A DNA stretch of 22,487 bases, taken from assembly GCA_040383485.1 (NCBI GenBank), contig JBEIDK010000040.1, positions 1 to 22,487 of the forward strand. Reading direction: 5' to 3'. Positions within the stretch are counted from its first letter, which is position 1. Each line of letters starts with the position of its first letter. Source of the stretch: JBEIDK01 sp040383485. GTDB lineage: Bacteria; Bacteroidota; Bacteroidia; UBA4408. A model generated the notes under the pieces. The model did not search any database. It was not told where the DNA came from and saw nothing but the letters and a program-made list of their open reading frames with translations. Both the position numbers and the translations under genes were made by a program. Positions 7,310 through 15,296 of the stretch are shown here, piece by piece.

Positions 7310-7820
7310 AAATCACCGCCAAATAGTTGAAGATTTAATGGGTGGAAAATTTATTTTACCAACCAATAAAAATTTTATTGAACTAAAAGAAAAAGAAAAA
7401 TTTTATGAAGACTTTTTTAAGTTTTCATTTGGGCATGACTTGATTATGCGTCAAGATTTTGCATTTCTTGTTTCAGACGAAACCAATGAAATGTTGAGTC
7501 GTGATGTATGTATTTTCTTTGCCATTTTGTGTTACGAATTAGACAAGGATGGTCGTAATTTCTTGGATTTGATAAACTACTCAGAGTTTGAATATGACCA
7601 GATAAATGACTACTTCGAAAATTCATCATACCTCGAAGTGGTGCGCAACAACAGTCGTTTGCGTGATGTAAATACGCGTAACGAATTTATGGATACGCTG
7701 GACCGCAGGAACATAATCGAGAAAACTGGACCACAAAAATTTACATTCACAACGGCACACAAAAACTTTACAGACTTTGCTATGGAATTAGCAAAAAGTA
7801 AAACAGCTGAAGTGGAGTAA
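7296..7820 (+). CDS. Putative MukE/MksE/JetB-like small subunit
   Basis: This 174-residue acidic protein starts inside the preceding gene (14-base overlap), so the two are likely translated together. The predicted layout is winged-helix-like, with DLMGGKFILPTNKNFIEL near the start, a helical middle FFAILCYELDKDGRNFLDL, and a C-terminal EFMDTLDRRNIIEKTG then KFTFTTAHKNFTDFA that looks like a wing. Size, charge and position fit a MukE-type subunit that binds the kleisin and DNA. The call is inferred from these features. A terminator lies 26 bases downstream, so no third gene belongs to this unit. Confidence 0.5.
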   Translation: MEYSKNHRQIVEDLMGGKFILPTNKNFIELKEKEKFYEDFFKFSFGHDLIMRQDFAFLVSDETNEMLSRDVCIFFAILCYELDKDGRNFLDLINYSEFEYDQINDYFENSSYLEVVRNNSRLRDVNTRNEFMDTLDRRNIIEKTGPQKFTFTTAHKNFTDFAMELAKSKTAEVE

Positions 7821-7836
7821 TAACCATACTAATAAC

Positions 7837-7870
7837 TAAAAAAAAGCCTCAATAATTTGAGGCTTTTTTT
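7837..7870. terminator. Bidirectional terminator between convergent genes
   Basis: A perfect 7-base stem, GCCTCAA with TTGAGGC (7846-7863), has a TAAT loop. It is flanked by an A tract on the left and a T tract on the right, so it can end transcription from both sides. It separates the plus-strand arm from the minus-strand arm. Confidence 0.9.
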
Positions 7871-7885
7871 ATTATTCAGTTTTTA

Positions 7886-8287
7886 TTAAAACGGTAAATC
7901 ATCATCTTGCGTTGATGCAGGAATAAATGTTTCTGCTGCTTTTGGTGCAGAGGTTTGAGGTGCGTTATTACTTTGTATTGGAGCATTTACTGCTTGTGCA
8001 ACTCCTACAGAAGCGTTTTCAATTTTCCAAGCTTCAACAGTATTAAAGTATTTCATTTCCCCTTGTGGGCTTGACCATTCGCGTCCACGTAAGTTAAAAA
8101 AGACTTTAATTTCTTGACCAACTTGAAATGGCTCAACCAAATTGCAACGGTCTTGAGTTAATTGAAAAGAAACATGCTGAGGATACTGACTACTGTTATC
8201 AGTAATTACAAAATCGCGTTTTTTAAATTTTTCTGAAACTACTTGTTCATCAAATTTTACTTTTAAAGTTCCTGTTAGTGTAAACAT
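7886..8287 (-). CDS. DUF3127 protein with SSB-like acidic C-terminal tip
   Basis: This 133-residue protein has an OB-fold-like N-terminal part (about 1-95) with FKKRDFVITDNS, QYPQHVSFQLTQDRC, FQVGQEIKVFFNLRGREW and YFNTVEAWKIE, the pattern of the DUF3127 family found in Bacteroidota. An Ala/Gln/Asn/Ser-rich linker follows, and the protein ends in DDDLPF. That tip closely matches the DDDIPF tip by which single-stranded DNA-binding proteins recruit partner proteins. A role in binding single-stranded nucleic acid or in repair is inferred. The gene lies 45 bases after the flavin reductase gene on the same strand. Confidence 0.85.
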   Translation of the reverse strand: MFTLTGTLKVKFDEQVVSEKFKKRDFVITDNSSQYPQHVSFQLTQDRCNLVEPFQVGQEIKVFFNLRGREWSSPQGEMKYFNTVEAWKIENASVGVAQAVNAPIQSNNAPQTSAPKAAETFIPASTQDDDLPF

Positions 8288-8332
8288 TTTATATAATTTA
8301 TTTTGTTATTTTATCTGTTCTAGTTTTAATTT

Positions 8333-9229
8333 CTATTCATAAGCGGCTACAAGAATTTTTAAAGAACCCTCTACGTTGCTAAAGCTCAAATATTTTTTAG
8401 CTAAATTATGAATATAAAAATCTTTTTCAAGTTTATTATTCTTTGAGTGATTTAACAAATAATCTTGCAGGCCCTCTTCTTCAACGAATTTAAGTGCTTC
8501 GCTAATACTTGGAAACTTTTCAATATTTCCTAACATACCTAAATCATTGCCGGTAAACACGTCACTTTTTCTAATATATTCAGGTAATTTATCAATGCCA
8601 ATGCCAAGTGTTGTCAATGGCTTCGCAACTTCAAATAATGCCTCTCCAAATGCTTTAGTATACCAGTTTTCACCTAACCTGCCTACAAGGTTAATTTTAT
8701 TTTGGTCAATTCTTTCGTTGGTCATTACACCTTCATTGATATGAATTTTTAGGATTTCACAGATTACCAAAATTCCGGCACCGCCGCTATCACCCAATGG
8801 TTTCGTTTCAATAACTTTACATTCCATTTGCACTGGCGACTCCTTTACTCTTTTGGGCTTTATCAAATCGCTAGCAATTGATGTAAATCCTGCCTTTACA
8901 AATTCATTAATTCCTTTACCGTATTCAGTACTTGCTAATGATGTTTGTTGAACCATGTCATAATTTACCACATTAATGACCACCTCAGGTACTTTCAAAA
9001 CATTTTCATAAGTATGCTTTGTTGTATTGTCTCTTACTCTTCGTGCTGGAGAAAAAATTGCTATGGGTGGGTTACTACTAAAAACATTAAAAAAACTAAA
9101 TGGACTAAGGTTATCATTACCATCGGAGTCAATGGTGCTTGCAAATGCAATTGGCCTAGGAGCAACTGAGGCAGTTAGTATTGCTTGTAACTTACCCGCA
9201 GAAATTTCTTTTGTATCGTAGCTTATCAT
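8333..9229 (-). CDS. Flavin reductase-like FMN-binding split-barrel protein
   Basis: This 298-residue protein belongs to the DIM6/NtaB flavin reductase family. The first 200 residues form the split barrel, with SVAPRPIAFASTIDSDGNDNLSPFSFFNVFSSNPP and DTTKHTYENV, which contact FMN in the family. Members reduce or bind FMN, and the substrate here is unknown. The C-terminal 100 residues are an extra helical tail (LKFVEEEGLQDYLLNHSKN) whose role I do not recognise. The leader upstream of its ATG is heptamer array C, which reaches back to the rluB stop, so any promoter in this gap lies within or beside the repeats. Confidence 0.85.
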   Translation of the reverse strand: MISYDTKEISAGKLQAILTASVAPRPIAFASTIDSDGNDNLSPFSFFNVFSSNPPIAIFSPARRVRDNTTKHTYENVLKVPEVVINVVNYDMVQQTSLASTEYGKGINEFVKAGFTSIASDLIKPKRVKESPVQMECKVIETKPLGDSGGAGILVICEILKIHINEGVMTNERIDQNKINLVGRLGENWYTKAFGEALFEVAKPLTTLGIGIDKLPEYIRKSDVFTGNDLGMLGNIEKFPSISEALKFVEEEGLQDYLLNHSKNNKLEKDFYIHNLAKKYLSFSNVEGSLKILVAAYE

Positions 9230-9235
9230 TCTATT

Positions 9236-9312
9236 GGTTAGTTGTTAGTAGTTAGTAGTTAGTAGTTAGTGGTTAGGGGTTAGTGGTTAGTGGTTAGTGG
9301 TTAGTGGTTAAT
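9236..9312. repeat. Heptamer tandem array C, 11 units
   Basis: Eleven heptamers in strict register fill the gap between the rluB stop and the flavin reductase start. Units are GGTTAGT, TGTTAGT, AGTTAGT (three times), GGTTAGG and then mostly GGTTAGT. They are the same family as array A at 2789. Confidence 0.93.
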
Positions 9313-10935
9313 TTAATTTCCATAAAGCATTGATATTTCTGCTTGGGTAAGGAATCTCCACCTACCTCTAGGCAAATCTTTTTTGGTTAAACCTGCAAAC
9401 ATAACACGGTCCAGCTTTAATACTCTATAGTCTAAGCTTTCAAAAATTCTTCGCACAATACGATTTCTACCGCTATGCAACTCTACACCAACTTCATCAA
9501 AATTTTGTGCTTTAGCCACGTAATCAATTGCGTCTACCTTTACAAAACCATCTTCAAGTTCTATTCCTTGCTCAATCAATTCGAAATGGGCTTTTGTAAG
9601 TGGCTTGTCTAGAAACACATGATACATTTTTGACTTTTCATATTTTGGATGCGTTAATTTTTTTGTCAATTCACCATCATTGGTCAATAATAAAACGCCA
9701 GTTGTATTTCTATCTAATCGACCAACAGGATATACCCTTTCTCGGCAGGCATCCTTTACCAAATTCATAACCGTTTTGCGGTCTTGTGGGTCCTCAACAG
9801 TAGTTATGAAATCCTTAGGCTTGTTCACTAAAATATAAACTTTCTTTTCTTGAGATATTTTTTGCCCTTCCATCAATACAATATCTGTAGGGCTAATTCT
9901 AACGCCTAAATCTGTGATAACTTTTCCGTTTACCTTAATAACACCAGTTTGGATTAATTCATCTGCCTCTCTCCTACTACAAATCCCTGCATTACTTATG
10001 TATTTGTTTAATCGTACTAAACCATCATCATGTTGTTTAGAAAGGATGTTATCTGTTGGAACTCTTTTGGAATATGGTTTTGGGCTATAAGCTCTTTTAT
10101 CGCCAAAAGAACTCCCTCTTTTAGAATCGTAAGGTTTCTTTGATTTAAATGAATCGTCCGAATCAGAACCTTTATAATTATCGTAATCAAATTTATCATC
10201 GAACTTGTCGAGATTATCTTTAGGAGCTTTAACCGAATTGTATGGTGTTTTGAAACCAGAACCAGTTCTTTCTTGTCTTAAATTACTATTTTCTTTATAA
10301 GATTTAAATGACTTCTTATCTGCACTTTCTGAAAACGAACTTTTCTCATTACCATCTTTCTTTCTTTCCTTGTATGTCCAATTACGACCATTTGGGGCTT
10401 TGGTATCTTTATAATCATCATCCTTAAAAAAATTACTAAAGCTTTTCTCAGTTGGTGCTGCACTTCTCCTTGAAACAAATGGGGCTTTTGAGTTTTTTTC
10501 AAACGATGACGGTTTTCTATAATTTGCGCCTTCATCAGAATTTGTATTCCTATCAAATTTAGGCTTAAACTCTTTGCTGAATGGAGCAGAAGTTTTATCG
10601 AATTTTGGCCTTTCGCTGTTTCCGTATGCATCGCTGTTGTTTCTTGGTTTGTATTCTCTTTTGTATGATGAGGAACTATCAAATTTGGGACGTTCTTCAT
10701 TTCTGGAGCCACCACCTTCTGTTCTTGGTTTATATTCCCTTTTAGTAGATGAATTACTATCGTATCTTGGTCTTTCCTCTTTACTAAATGATGAACCTTC
10801 ATTTCTTGGTTTACTTTCTCTCGATGGTGGAGGAGTGTTATCACCTTTTTTAAATGTTCTCTTACCATAAGAACTATCTGTACCCTTACTTCCCAAATTA
10901 CTGTCCTTAATTATTCTTTGCCTTTTCTCTCTCAT
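9313..10935 (-). CDS. rluB: RluB/RsuA-type pseudouridine synthase with long basic extension
   Basis: The C-terminal 236 residues are a complete large- or small-subunit rRNA pseudouridine synthase. The S4 RNA-binding domain begins near 305 with LVRLNKYISNAGICSRREAD. The catalytic domain has VGRLDRNTTGVLLLTNDG with catalytic D408, followed by ELHSGRNRIVRRIFESL. Substrate assignment as 23S rRNA (RluB) is likely but not proven, and RsuA or RluF are alternatives. Residues 1-304 are a low-complexity extension rich in Lys, Ser, Arg and Asp, with three 27- to 29-residue repeats at 39-121 (consensus REYKPR..., then ERPKFD). Such extensions are often seen in Bacteroidota members and are presumably disordered and RNA-binding. 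Confidence 0.92.
   Translation of the reverse strand: MREKRQRIIKDSNLGSKGTDSSYGKRTFKKGDNTPPPSRESKPRNEGSSFSKEERPRYDSNSSTKREYKPRTEGGGSRNEERPKFDSSSSYKREYKPRNNSDAYGNSERPKFDKTSAPFSKEFKPKFDRNTNSDEGANYRKPSSFEKNSKAPFVSRRSAAPTEKSFSNFFKDDDYKDTKAPNGRNWTYKERKKDGNEKSSFSESADKKSFKSYKENSNLRQERTGSGFKTPYNSVKAPKDNLDKFDDKFDYDNYKGSDSDDSFKSKKPYDSKRGSSFGDKRAYSPKPYSKRVPTDNILSKQHDDGLVRLNKYISNAGICSRREADELIQTGVIKVNGKVITDLGVRISPTDIVLMEGQKISQEKKVYILVNKPKDFITTVEDPQDRKTVMNLVKDACRERVYPVGRLDRNTTGVLLLTNDGELTKKLTHPKYEKSKMYHVFLDKPLTKAHFELIEQGIELEDGFVKVDAIDYVAKAQNFDEVGVELHSGRNRIVRRIFESLDYRVLKLDRVMFAGLTKKDLPRGRWRFLTQAEISMLYGN
10579..10821 (-). repeat. About 81-bp tandem repeats within rluB
   Basis: Three degenerate units encode residues 39-65, 66-92 and 93-121 of the RluB extension. 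Each carries RE(S/Y)KPR near its start and ERP(R/K)(Y/F)D about 15 residues later. The first two are exactly 27 codons and the third is 29. Confidence 0.75.
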
Positions 10936-11022
10936 TGAGTGTACTAATTATTTTAACTGCAAAGAAAGTAAAATTTTTTTTGATATATGGAAAGTATTTT
11001 TTTGAATTTTTATTCAGCATTG

Positions 11023-11541
11023 CTATCTAACCAACTCCCACAATACAATGCCAACACTAACCGAAACATTTAATGAATGTTTAGTTCCCCATTGAGGAAT
11101 TTCAATTACAGAATCGGAATTATCAATAATTGATTGGGCAACTCCTTCTACTTCGTTACCAAAAATTAATGCATACTTAGAATCATTATCAACAATAAAA
11201 TTATTAAGCATAATTGAATTTTCTACCTGCTCAATTGCTATAATCTTATAGCCTTCTAGTTTTAATAATGCAATTGCGTCTTCTGTAGTCTTGCAATACT
11301 CCCATTTAACTGAGTCTTGAGCGCCTAACGCTGTTTTATGTATTTCTTTGTTTGGCGGTGTTGCTGTAATTCCGCATAAAAAAATAGATTCAATTTTAAA
11401 GGCATCTGAAGTTCTGAAAACCGAACCAATATTGTTTAAACTTCTAACATTATCTAAAACAATTACAATCCTATTTTTTTCAATGTTTTTAAATGTATTT
11501 ATGTCTATCCTATTTAACTCTTCATTCCTTAACTTTTTCAT
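11023..11541 (-). CDS. SpoU-family (TrmH-type) RNA 2'-O-methyltransferase
   Basis: This 172-residue SPOUT enzyme would transfer methyl from S-adenosylmethionine to a ribose 2'-OH of tRNA or rRNA. The three family motifs are present: motif 1 SLNNIGSVFRTSDAF with the catalytic Arg, motif 2 YALIFGNEVEGV, and motif 3 IEIPQWGTKHSLNVSVSVGI, which forms the trefoil knot and binds the cofactor. It lacks the N-terminal substrate-binding extension of larger members, so the target nucleotide cannot be named. It lies between rluB and a strong terminator, so it probably has its own promoter in the 11542-11574 region. Confidence 0.9.
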   Translation of the reverse strand: MKKLRNEELNRIDINTFKNIEKNRIVIVLDNVRSLNNIGSVFRTSDAFKIESIFLCGITATPPNKEIHKTALGAQDSVKWEYCKTTEDAIALLKLEGYKIIAIEQVENSIMLNNFIVDNDSKYALIFGNEVEGVAQSIIDNSDSVIEIPQWGTKHSLNVSVSVGIVLWELVR

Positions 11542-11573
11542 TGGTCAAATATATTTTTAAACTTGTTACAGAA

Positions 11574-11611
11574 CAAAAAAAGCCCTGCAGAAATTTCTGC
11601 AGGGCTTTTGT
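11574..11611 (-). terminator. Strong terminator after the T9SS gene
   Basis: A perfect 26-base palindrome at 11581-11606 starts AGCCCTGCAG and has no unpaired bases in its arms. On the minus strand it is followed by a run of seven or more T. It lies 23 bases after the T9SS gene stop. Confidence 0.92.
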
Positions 11612-11628
11612 GTAAAATAAAAACTTAA

Positions 11629-13440
11629 TTAGTTTTTAATTACTTTAATTACTTTTCTTGAACCATCAACCTTAGTTGCTTGCAAGAAATAAATACCTGA
11701 ATTTAATTTGTCATCGCTATATTCAAAATTTGTGTTTGACTTAACTCTTTCGGTAAATACTATTTTACCAGCTATGTCAATCAATTGAATATTTATCATT
11801 TCGTCATTTTCAGATGAAATATTAAATGTTGTATTGTTCTTGAAAGGATTAGGGAAAGTTGAAACGCTAAAATTATTTATTACAACATCAGAAGTTGTAT
11901 TGTTAGCAGCAAATTTTGGAGTTAAGCTACCAGCTATCTTAATTAAACATGGTGGCCCATAGTTTAAAGCTTGAACCCCTGCTACTGTTGCACGAACTCT
12001 AACCTCATAGGTTGCTCCCGGTATTAATCCAGATACAGCTCCTAAAAATAAAGTTCTAGCAGAGGTTTGAAATCTTGGAATTGCAGGAATTGAAGGGCTC
12101 GTTACATTTGTGAATTGAAATTGATAATTACTCGCTTGAGCGACAGAAGTGGCCCTAATTGAGGCAGTTAATGGAAATGTTGGAGCAATGTTGGGATTTA
12201 AAGTACAACCACCTGTTTGTAAAATAGTTGTTGCAATAGTACTAGGAGTTTGTGTTGCTATTAATCCCATTCTGCATTTATTACTTTCAACACCTGCAGG
12301 GCCTGTAGGCATTATTGGAGTTACAGTTACATCGTATTGTGTACCGCCTAATAAAGCAGGTGTTAGACCAGTAAATGTGATGGCAGTGGTGTTTGATGTT
12401 TTTTGAGCATATACAGTTGTTGAGCCAACATTGTAAAACTTAACCAAGTAACCTGTTGCACCAATTATTTGAGAACAATTCATGAAACCTGAGGGAACAT
12501 TTGAAATATAACCACACTGGTTAGCAGGAAAGCTACCTTGAGGACCTGCAGTATTACAGTTATTAACAGTAACTAATTGGCTAGTGCTCGCACTACAACC
12601 ATTTGCAAGTGCAATTACGGTGTATGTTGTGCTGGTAGTAGGGCTAACGGTAATGATTGCTGTTGTTTGTGGATTAGGCGATGTTGTCCAATAATATGAC
12701 GTACCACCAGAAGCAGTAAGTGTTGTAGAGCCACCAGCACATATTGTAGATGTACCAGAAATTGCTGCACTTACAATATTTTTTGTCACAATAATAGAGT
12801 TTGATGTCTGGCTGCAATTATTTGTTTGGTAATAAGTTTGGCTAGTACTAAATAAATTACTGTAAGAAACAGATAATTGAGGAACATTTACACCTACGTT
12901 ACTTGCAGTTGCTGTATAAGTCCAGTCTCCAGATTGACTTGAAGTCAATACTACACTGCCGCCTGGGCAAAGAGTAGTGCTGTTACTACCAGCAGATATT
13001 GTTGGAGCAACCTGATGGGCTAAATAAGCAGGAGCACTAGTTTCAAATGTAGTAATAGAGCCCATATTATTTGGACTGGTTGGCGGATAAGCATAAGCCA
13101 CATAAGATCCTGAATCGGTTACGCTAAAGGAAATTAAATTTGCAGATGTATTTCCTGTGTAAACTACAACAGGGGATTGTCCATTTCTTTGAAGTTCAAT
13201 TTCAAAGTCATAAATATTTAAATCTTGACCAAGACCAACTGTTTTAATAACAGTCAATGTTCCAGAACTATTTGGGCAAATAACAGGTGTACTTGCAGAA
13301 TTTATCTGAACTTGAAAAACACCTGATGGTGGCGGTGGAACAGGTTGTGCAAAGCTAAGACTACTCGTAAGTAACAGTGCAAAAACAAAAAGTCTGCTCA
13401 GCAAACCATTTGATAAACTAATTTGTAATTTTTTTCTCAT
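11629..13440 (-). CDS. Secreted Ig-like protein with T9SS type A sorting domain
   Basis: This 603-residue protein starts with a Sec signal peptide (RLFVFALLLTSSLSFAQ, cleavage near residue 31). The middle has Ig/PKD-like repeats common in Bacteroidota surface proteins, with patterns such as STICAGGSTTLTASGG followed by YYWT and VSPTTSTTYTVIA. A fibronectin-III-like part follows (about 300-505). The last 75 residues, from FPNPFKNN at 529, are a type A C-terminal domain that directs export and attachment by the type IX secretion system. No enzyme domain is visible, so an adhesin or surface-layer role is likely. The gene stands alone between a repeat-rich gap and a strong terminator. Confidence 0.92.
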   Translation of the reverse strand: MRKKLQISLSNGLLSRLFVFALLLTSSLSFAQPVPPPPSGVFQVQINSASTPVICPNSSGTLTVIKTVGLGQDLNIYDFEIELQRNGQSPVVVYTGNTSANLISFSVTDSGSYVAYAYPPTSPNNMGSITTFETSAPAYLAHQVAPTISAGSNSTTLCPGGSVVLTSSQSGDWTYTATASNVGVNVPQLSVSYSNLFSTSQTYYQTNNCSQTSNSIIVTKNIVSAAISGTSTICAGGSTTLTASGGTSYYWTTSPNPQTTAIITVSPTTSTTYTVIALANGCSASTSQLVTVNNCNTAGPQGSFPANQCGYISNVPSGFMNCSQIIGATGYLVKFYNVGSTTVYAQKTSNTTAITFTGLTPALLGGTQYDVTVTPIMPTGPAGVESNKCRMGLIATQTPSTIATTILQTGGCTLNPNIAPTFPLTASIRATSVAQASNYQFQFTNVTSPSIPAIPRFQTSARTLFLGAVSGLIPGATYEVRVRATVAGVQALNYGPPCLIKIAGSLTPKFAANNTTSDVVINNFSVSTFPNPFKNNTTFNISSENDEMINIQLIDIAGKIVFTERVKSNTNFEYSDDKLNSGIYFLQATKVDGSRKVIKVIKN

Positions 13441-13542
13441 GTTAATTAAATTTTAATTGATTTATATTTTGCAAATATGCTATTATTTTTAAAAAATAAA
13501 AAAATTTGGAAACAACTATTAACCAAAAGTTAATATAGTAAA

Positions 13543-13715
13543 TTAAACCCATATTACGCATTTGGGGTTCGTAGTGAAGCGCCAAAGCCCAATAAAATAT
13601 GAACATTTAGGGATAAATCATATTGAAAATATGATGCATGAGAAAAAGTTGTTTACTTCATATTTTGAAGGGGTTTTGCGTTGTAATAGAATTTCTAATG
13701 CGTAATCTGGGTTAA
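13543..13715. mobile_element. Candidate MITE, 173 bp
   Basis: The left end TTAAACCCATATTACGCATT and the reverse complement of the right end, TTAACCCAGATTACGCATT, match in 18 positions apart from one inserted A. Inverted similarity goes further inward: AAAATATGAA near 13595 pairs with TTCATATTTT near 13660. No open frame of useful length lies inside. With the REP copy beside it, it occupies most of the 511-base gap between the T9SS gene and tonB, where no gene is visible. Target-site duplication is not clear. Confidence 0.55.
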
Positions 13716-13743
13716 ACTTTAGGGTAGTTCTAAAAGTAGGTCT

Positions 13744-13868
13744 CGTCATTGCGAACGTATTGAATAAATCTCTTGAAAGGTTTGCCAATACTGAGATTAT
13801 CAACATGTATTTTCTTTTTGTGTTGATGCTGTATTACGGTGCTTCGCTGAAGTGGCATCGCAATGACG
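13744..13868. repeat. REP-type inverted pair
   Basis: CGTCATTGCGA at 13744-13754 and its exact reverse complement TCGCAATGACG at 13858-13868 are 103 bases apart. The right-hand copy, with TGCTTCGCTGAAGTGG before it, resembles a full REP unit of the GTCATTGCGA type. The left-hand copy belongs to the same family as the element at 3099. Confidence 0.65.
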
Positions 13869-13951
13869 TGATTAATGATTTTTTGGAACTGCCCTTACTA
13901 ATATTGACTTATCAGATTAATGATAGTATAATCAGAAATAAAAAATCTAAA

Positions 13952-14821
13952 TTATTTTAAAAAGAAATTATATATGATGGTACCTTTTTGTACATCAGGT
14001 GCATCGTGATTGGTATTAAAACTAGCTGTTAAGGCTGCTTTACGAGCTATTTCCATGAGTTGAGGATTTGTAGTTGTGCTACCCTTAACACCAGGTTTGG
14101 CACTTACTACAACGCCATTTTGGTCAACCTTTATTTCAACAACTACCCTACCCTCTTCACTAAAACTTGCTTTTGGTATAGGCAATGAACTGGACTTTCG
14201 GCCATCTAATTTAAATGAAATGCCTGGCCCAACACCATTGTCAATTCCTTTTCCCTTTCCTAGTCCAGTACCTTCACCTCCGTTGCCTCCTGGTCCATGA
14301 TACATGGTATTTCTTGAACCATCAAGTGAACCTTGGTCGCCATTGCCAGCAGTGGTACCTTCATTTGCTGTTGCCGCTGAACCTTTTTTCTTCGGAGGAA
14401 ATAAAAAACGGCTATCTGCCTTTCTTTCTTCAGCCTTTGGTGTTTCATCTACTTTAGCTACAGATTTAGAATCTGATTTTGTTTCAGATTTACCTGAAGG
14501 AACCTCAGTTGTTTCGTCGGTATTTGTTTCATCAGTAATTACCCTTTCGGCCGATGCTGAACTAGCTTTGGTTTCAGAGGGTGTTTCTACTTTATCAGTT
14601 TTGTCAATACTTGAATTATTACCAGCATCAACCATTGGTTGCACATCACCACTTCCAGTTTCACTTGTTCCAAAATTTACTTCATAACCACTTCCGCCTT
14701 CTTCAGGAAAAGGTGGTATTGGAGTTTTGAATACAATAAGCCAGAATAATAAAAAAAGCAAAGCATGGAAAGTTAATGTTCCAATTAAACCGGCTGCTTT
14801 ATTATTTTTAGATTGTTCCAT
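13952..14821 (-). CDS. tonB: TonB-family energy transducer
   Basis: This 289-residue protein has one N-terminal membrane anchor (about 12-31, FHALLFLLFWLIVF), a long periplasmic linker rich in Ser, Thr, Glu and Gly, and a C-terminal TonB-like domain (about 215-289) with GRVVVEIKVDQNGVVVSA and ARKAALTASF. It would carry energy from ExbB/ExbD to outer-membrane transporters. The linker is acidic and glycine-rich rather than the classical proline-rich type, so length and flexibility may differ. A TolA-like or AgmX-like role is the main alternative. It follows exbD after 57 bases on the same strand. Confidence 0.85.
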   Translation of the reverse strand: MEQSKNNKAAGLIGTLTFHALLFLLFWLIVFKTPIPPFPEEGGSGYEVNFGTSETGSGDVQPMVDAGNNSSIDKTDKVETPSETKASSASAERVITDETNTDETTEVPSGKSETKSDSKSVAKVDETPKAEERKADSRFLFPPKKKGSAATANEGTTAGNGDQGSLDGSRNTMYHGPGGNGGEGTGLGKGKGIDNGVGPGISFKLDGRKSSSLPIPKASFSEEGRVVVEIKVDQNGVVVSAKPGVKGSTTTNPQLMEIARKAALTASFNTNHDAPDVQKGTIIYNFFLK

Positions 14822-14878
14822 TTATTTTTAATTTATGGATTGATGCAAACAAGACTTCAATTCCACAAAAGTTTTTAA

Positions 14879-15283
14879 CTATTGCTTTTTATTTTTTGTA
14901 GCCAATACCATTTTTAACTTAAGCTTATTTCCAATTTCTAATACATCAACCAAGTCTTGAATGGTTAAGGAATTATCAAATCGTAAAACTATTGTTGGTT
15001 CGTTTACTCCGATTACTTTCATTTTAATTTCATTTTCTAACTCTTCTAAAGCTACAGGTTTATTGTTAAATGAAATTTCCTTTTCGGCCGATACGTCTAC
15101 AAAAAATTGTTGTTTGCTTAATGTTGAAGTAGACTTAGCTTTTGGCAACATTAATTTAATTACAGAAGGATTTACCAAGGTAGAAACAATAAGAAAAAAG
15201 AGCATCAGGAAGAACATGATATCACTCATGCTTGATGCACCTACCTCTGCAGCAAATTTATGTTTACGAGTTCTAATATTCAT
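14879..15283 (-). CDS. exbD: ExbD/TolR-family proton-channel subunit
   Basis: This 134-residue inner-membrane protein has one membrane helix at about 20-40 (SDIMFFLMLFFLIVSTLVN). It carries the essential aspartate D21, the likely proton-binding residue of the family. The rest is a periplasmic domain with KEISFNNKPVALEELE and TIVLRFDNSLTIQDLVDVLE. It lies 13 bases after exbB and before tonB, an operon that powers TonB-dependent uptake. Confidence 0.93.
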   Translation of the reverse strand: MNIRTRKHKFAAEVGASSMSDIMFFLMLFFLIVSTLVNPSVIKLMLPKAKSTSTLSKQQFFVDVSAEKEISFNNKPVALEELENEIKMKVIGVNEPTIVLRFDNSLTIQDLVDVLEIGNKLKLKMVLATKNKKQ

Positions 15284-15296
15284 ATTCAGTTGTAGG

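Noticed and set aside
6116..8287. A complete Wadjet (jetABCD) or MksBEF operon
   Set aside because: Only the two small-subunit-like genes are present. A terminator at 7846-7863 and a convergent DUF3127 gene leave no room for an SMC-like ATPase or a Toprim gene.
10574..10870. Open frame of 98 codons on the plus strand
   Set aside because: It is the complement of the repetitive Lys/Ser/Arg-rich part of rluB. Its Leu/Ser-rich product follows from that composition and it has no start signal of its own.
13441..13500. Bacteroidota-type promoter (TTTG and TAnnTTTG) before the T9SS gene
   Set aside because: The minus strand has CATATTTG at a plausible place, which is one base from the -7 consensus, but no TTG at the right distance upstream. 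Support is too weak to list it.
13760..13960. Open frame of 66 codons on the plus strand before tonB
   Set aside because: It runs across a REP-type inverted pair and has no recognisable motif, so it is more likely chance in repeat sequence.
14304..14687. Open frame of 127 codons on the plus strand
   Set aside because: It lies opposite the Ser/Thr/Glu-rich linker of tonB, whose complement is naturally open. No family motif or leader supports it.
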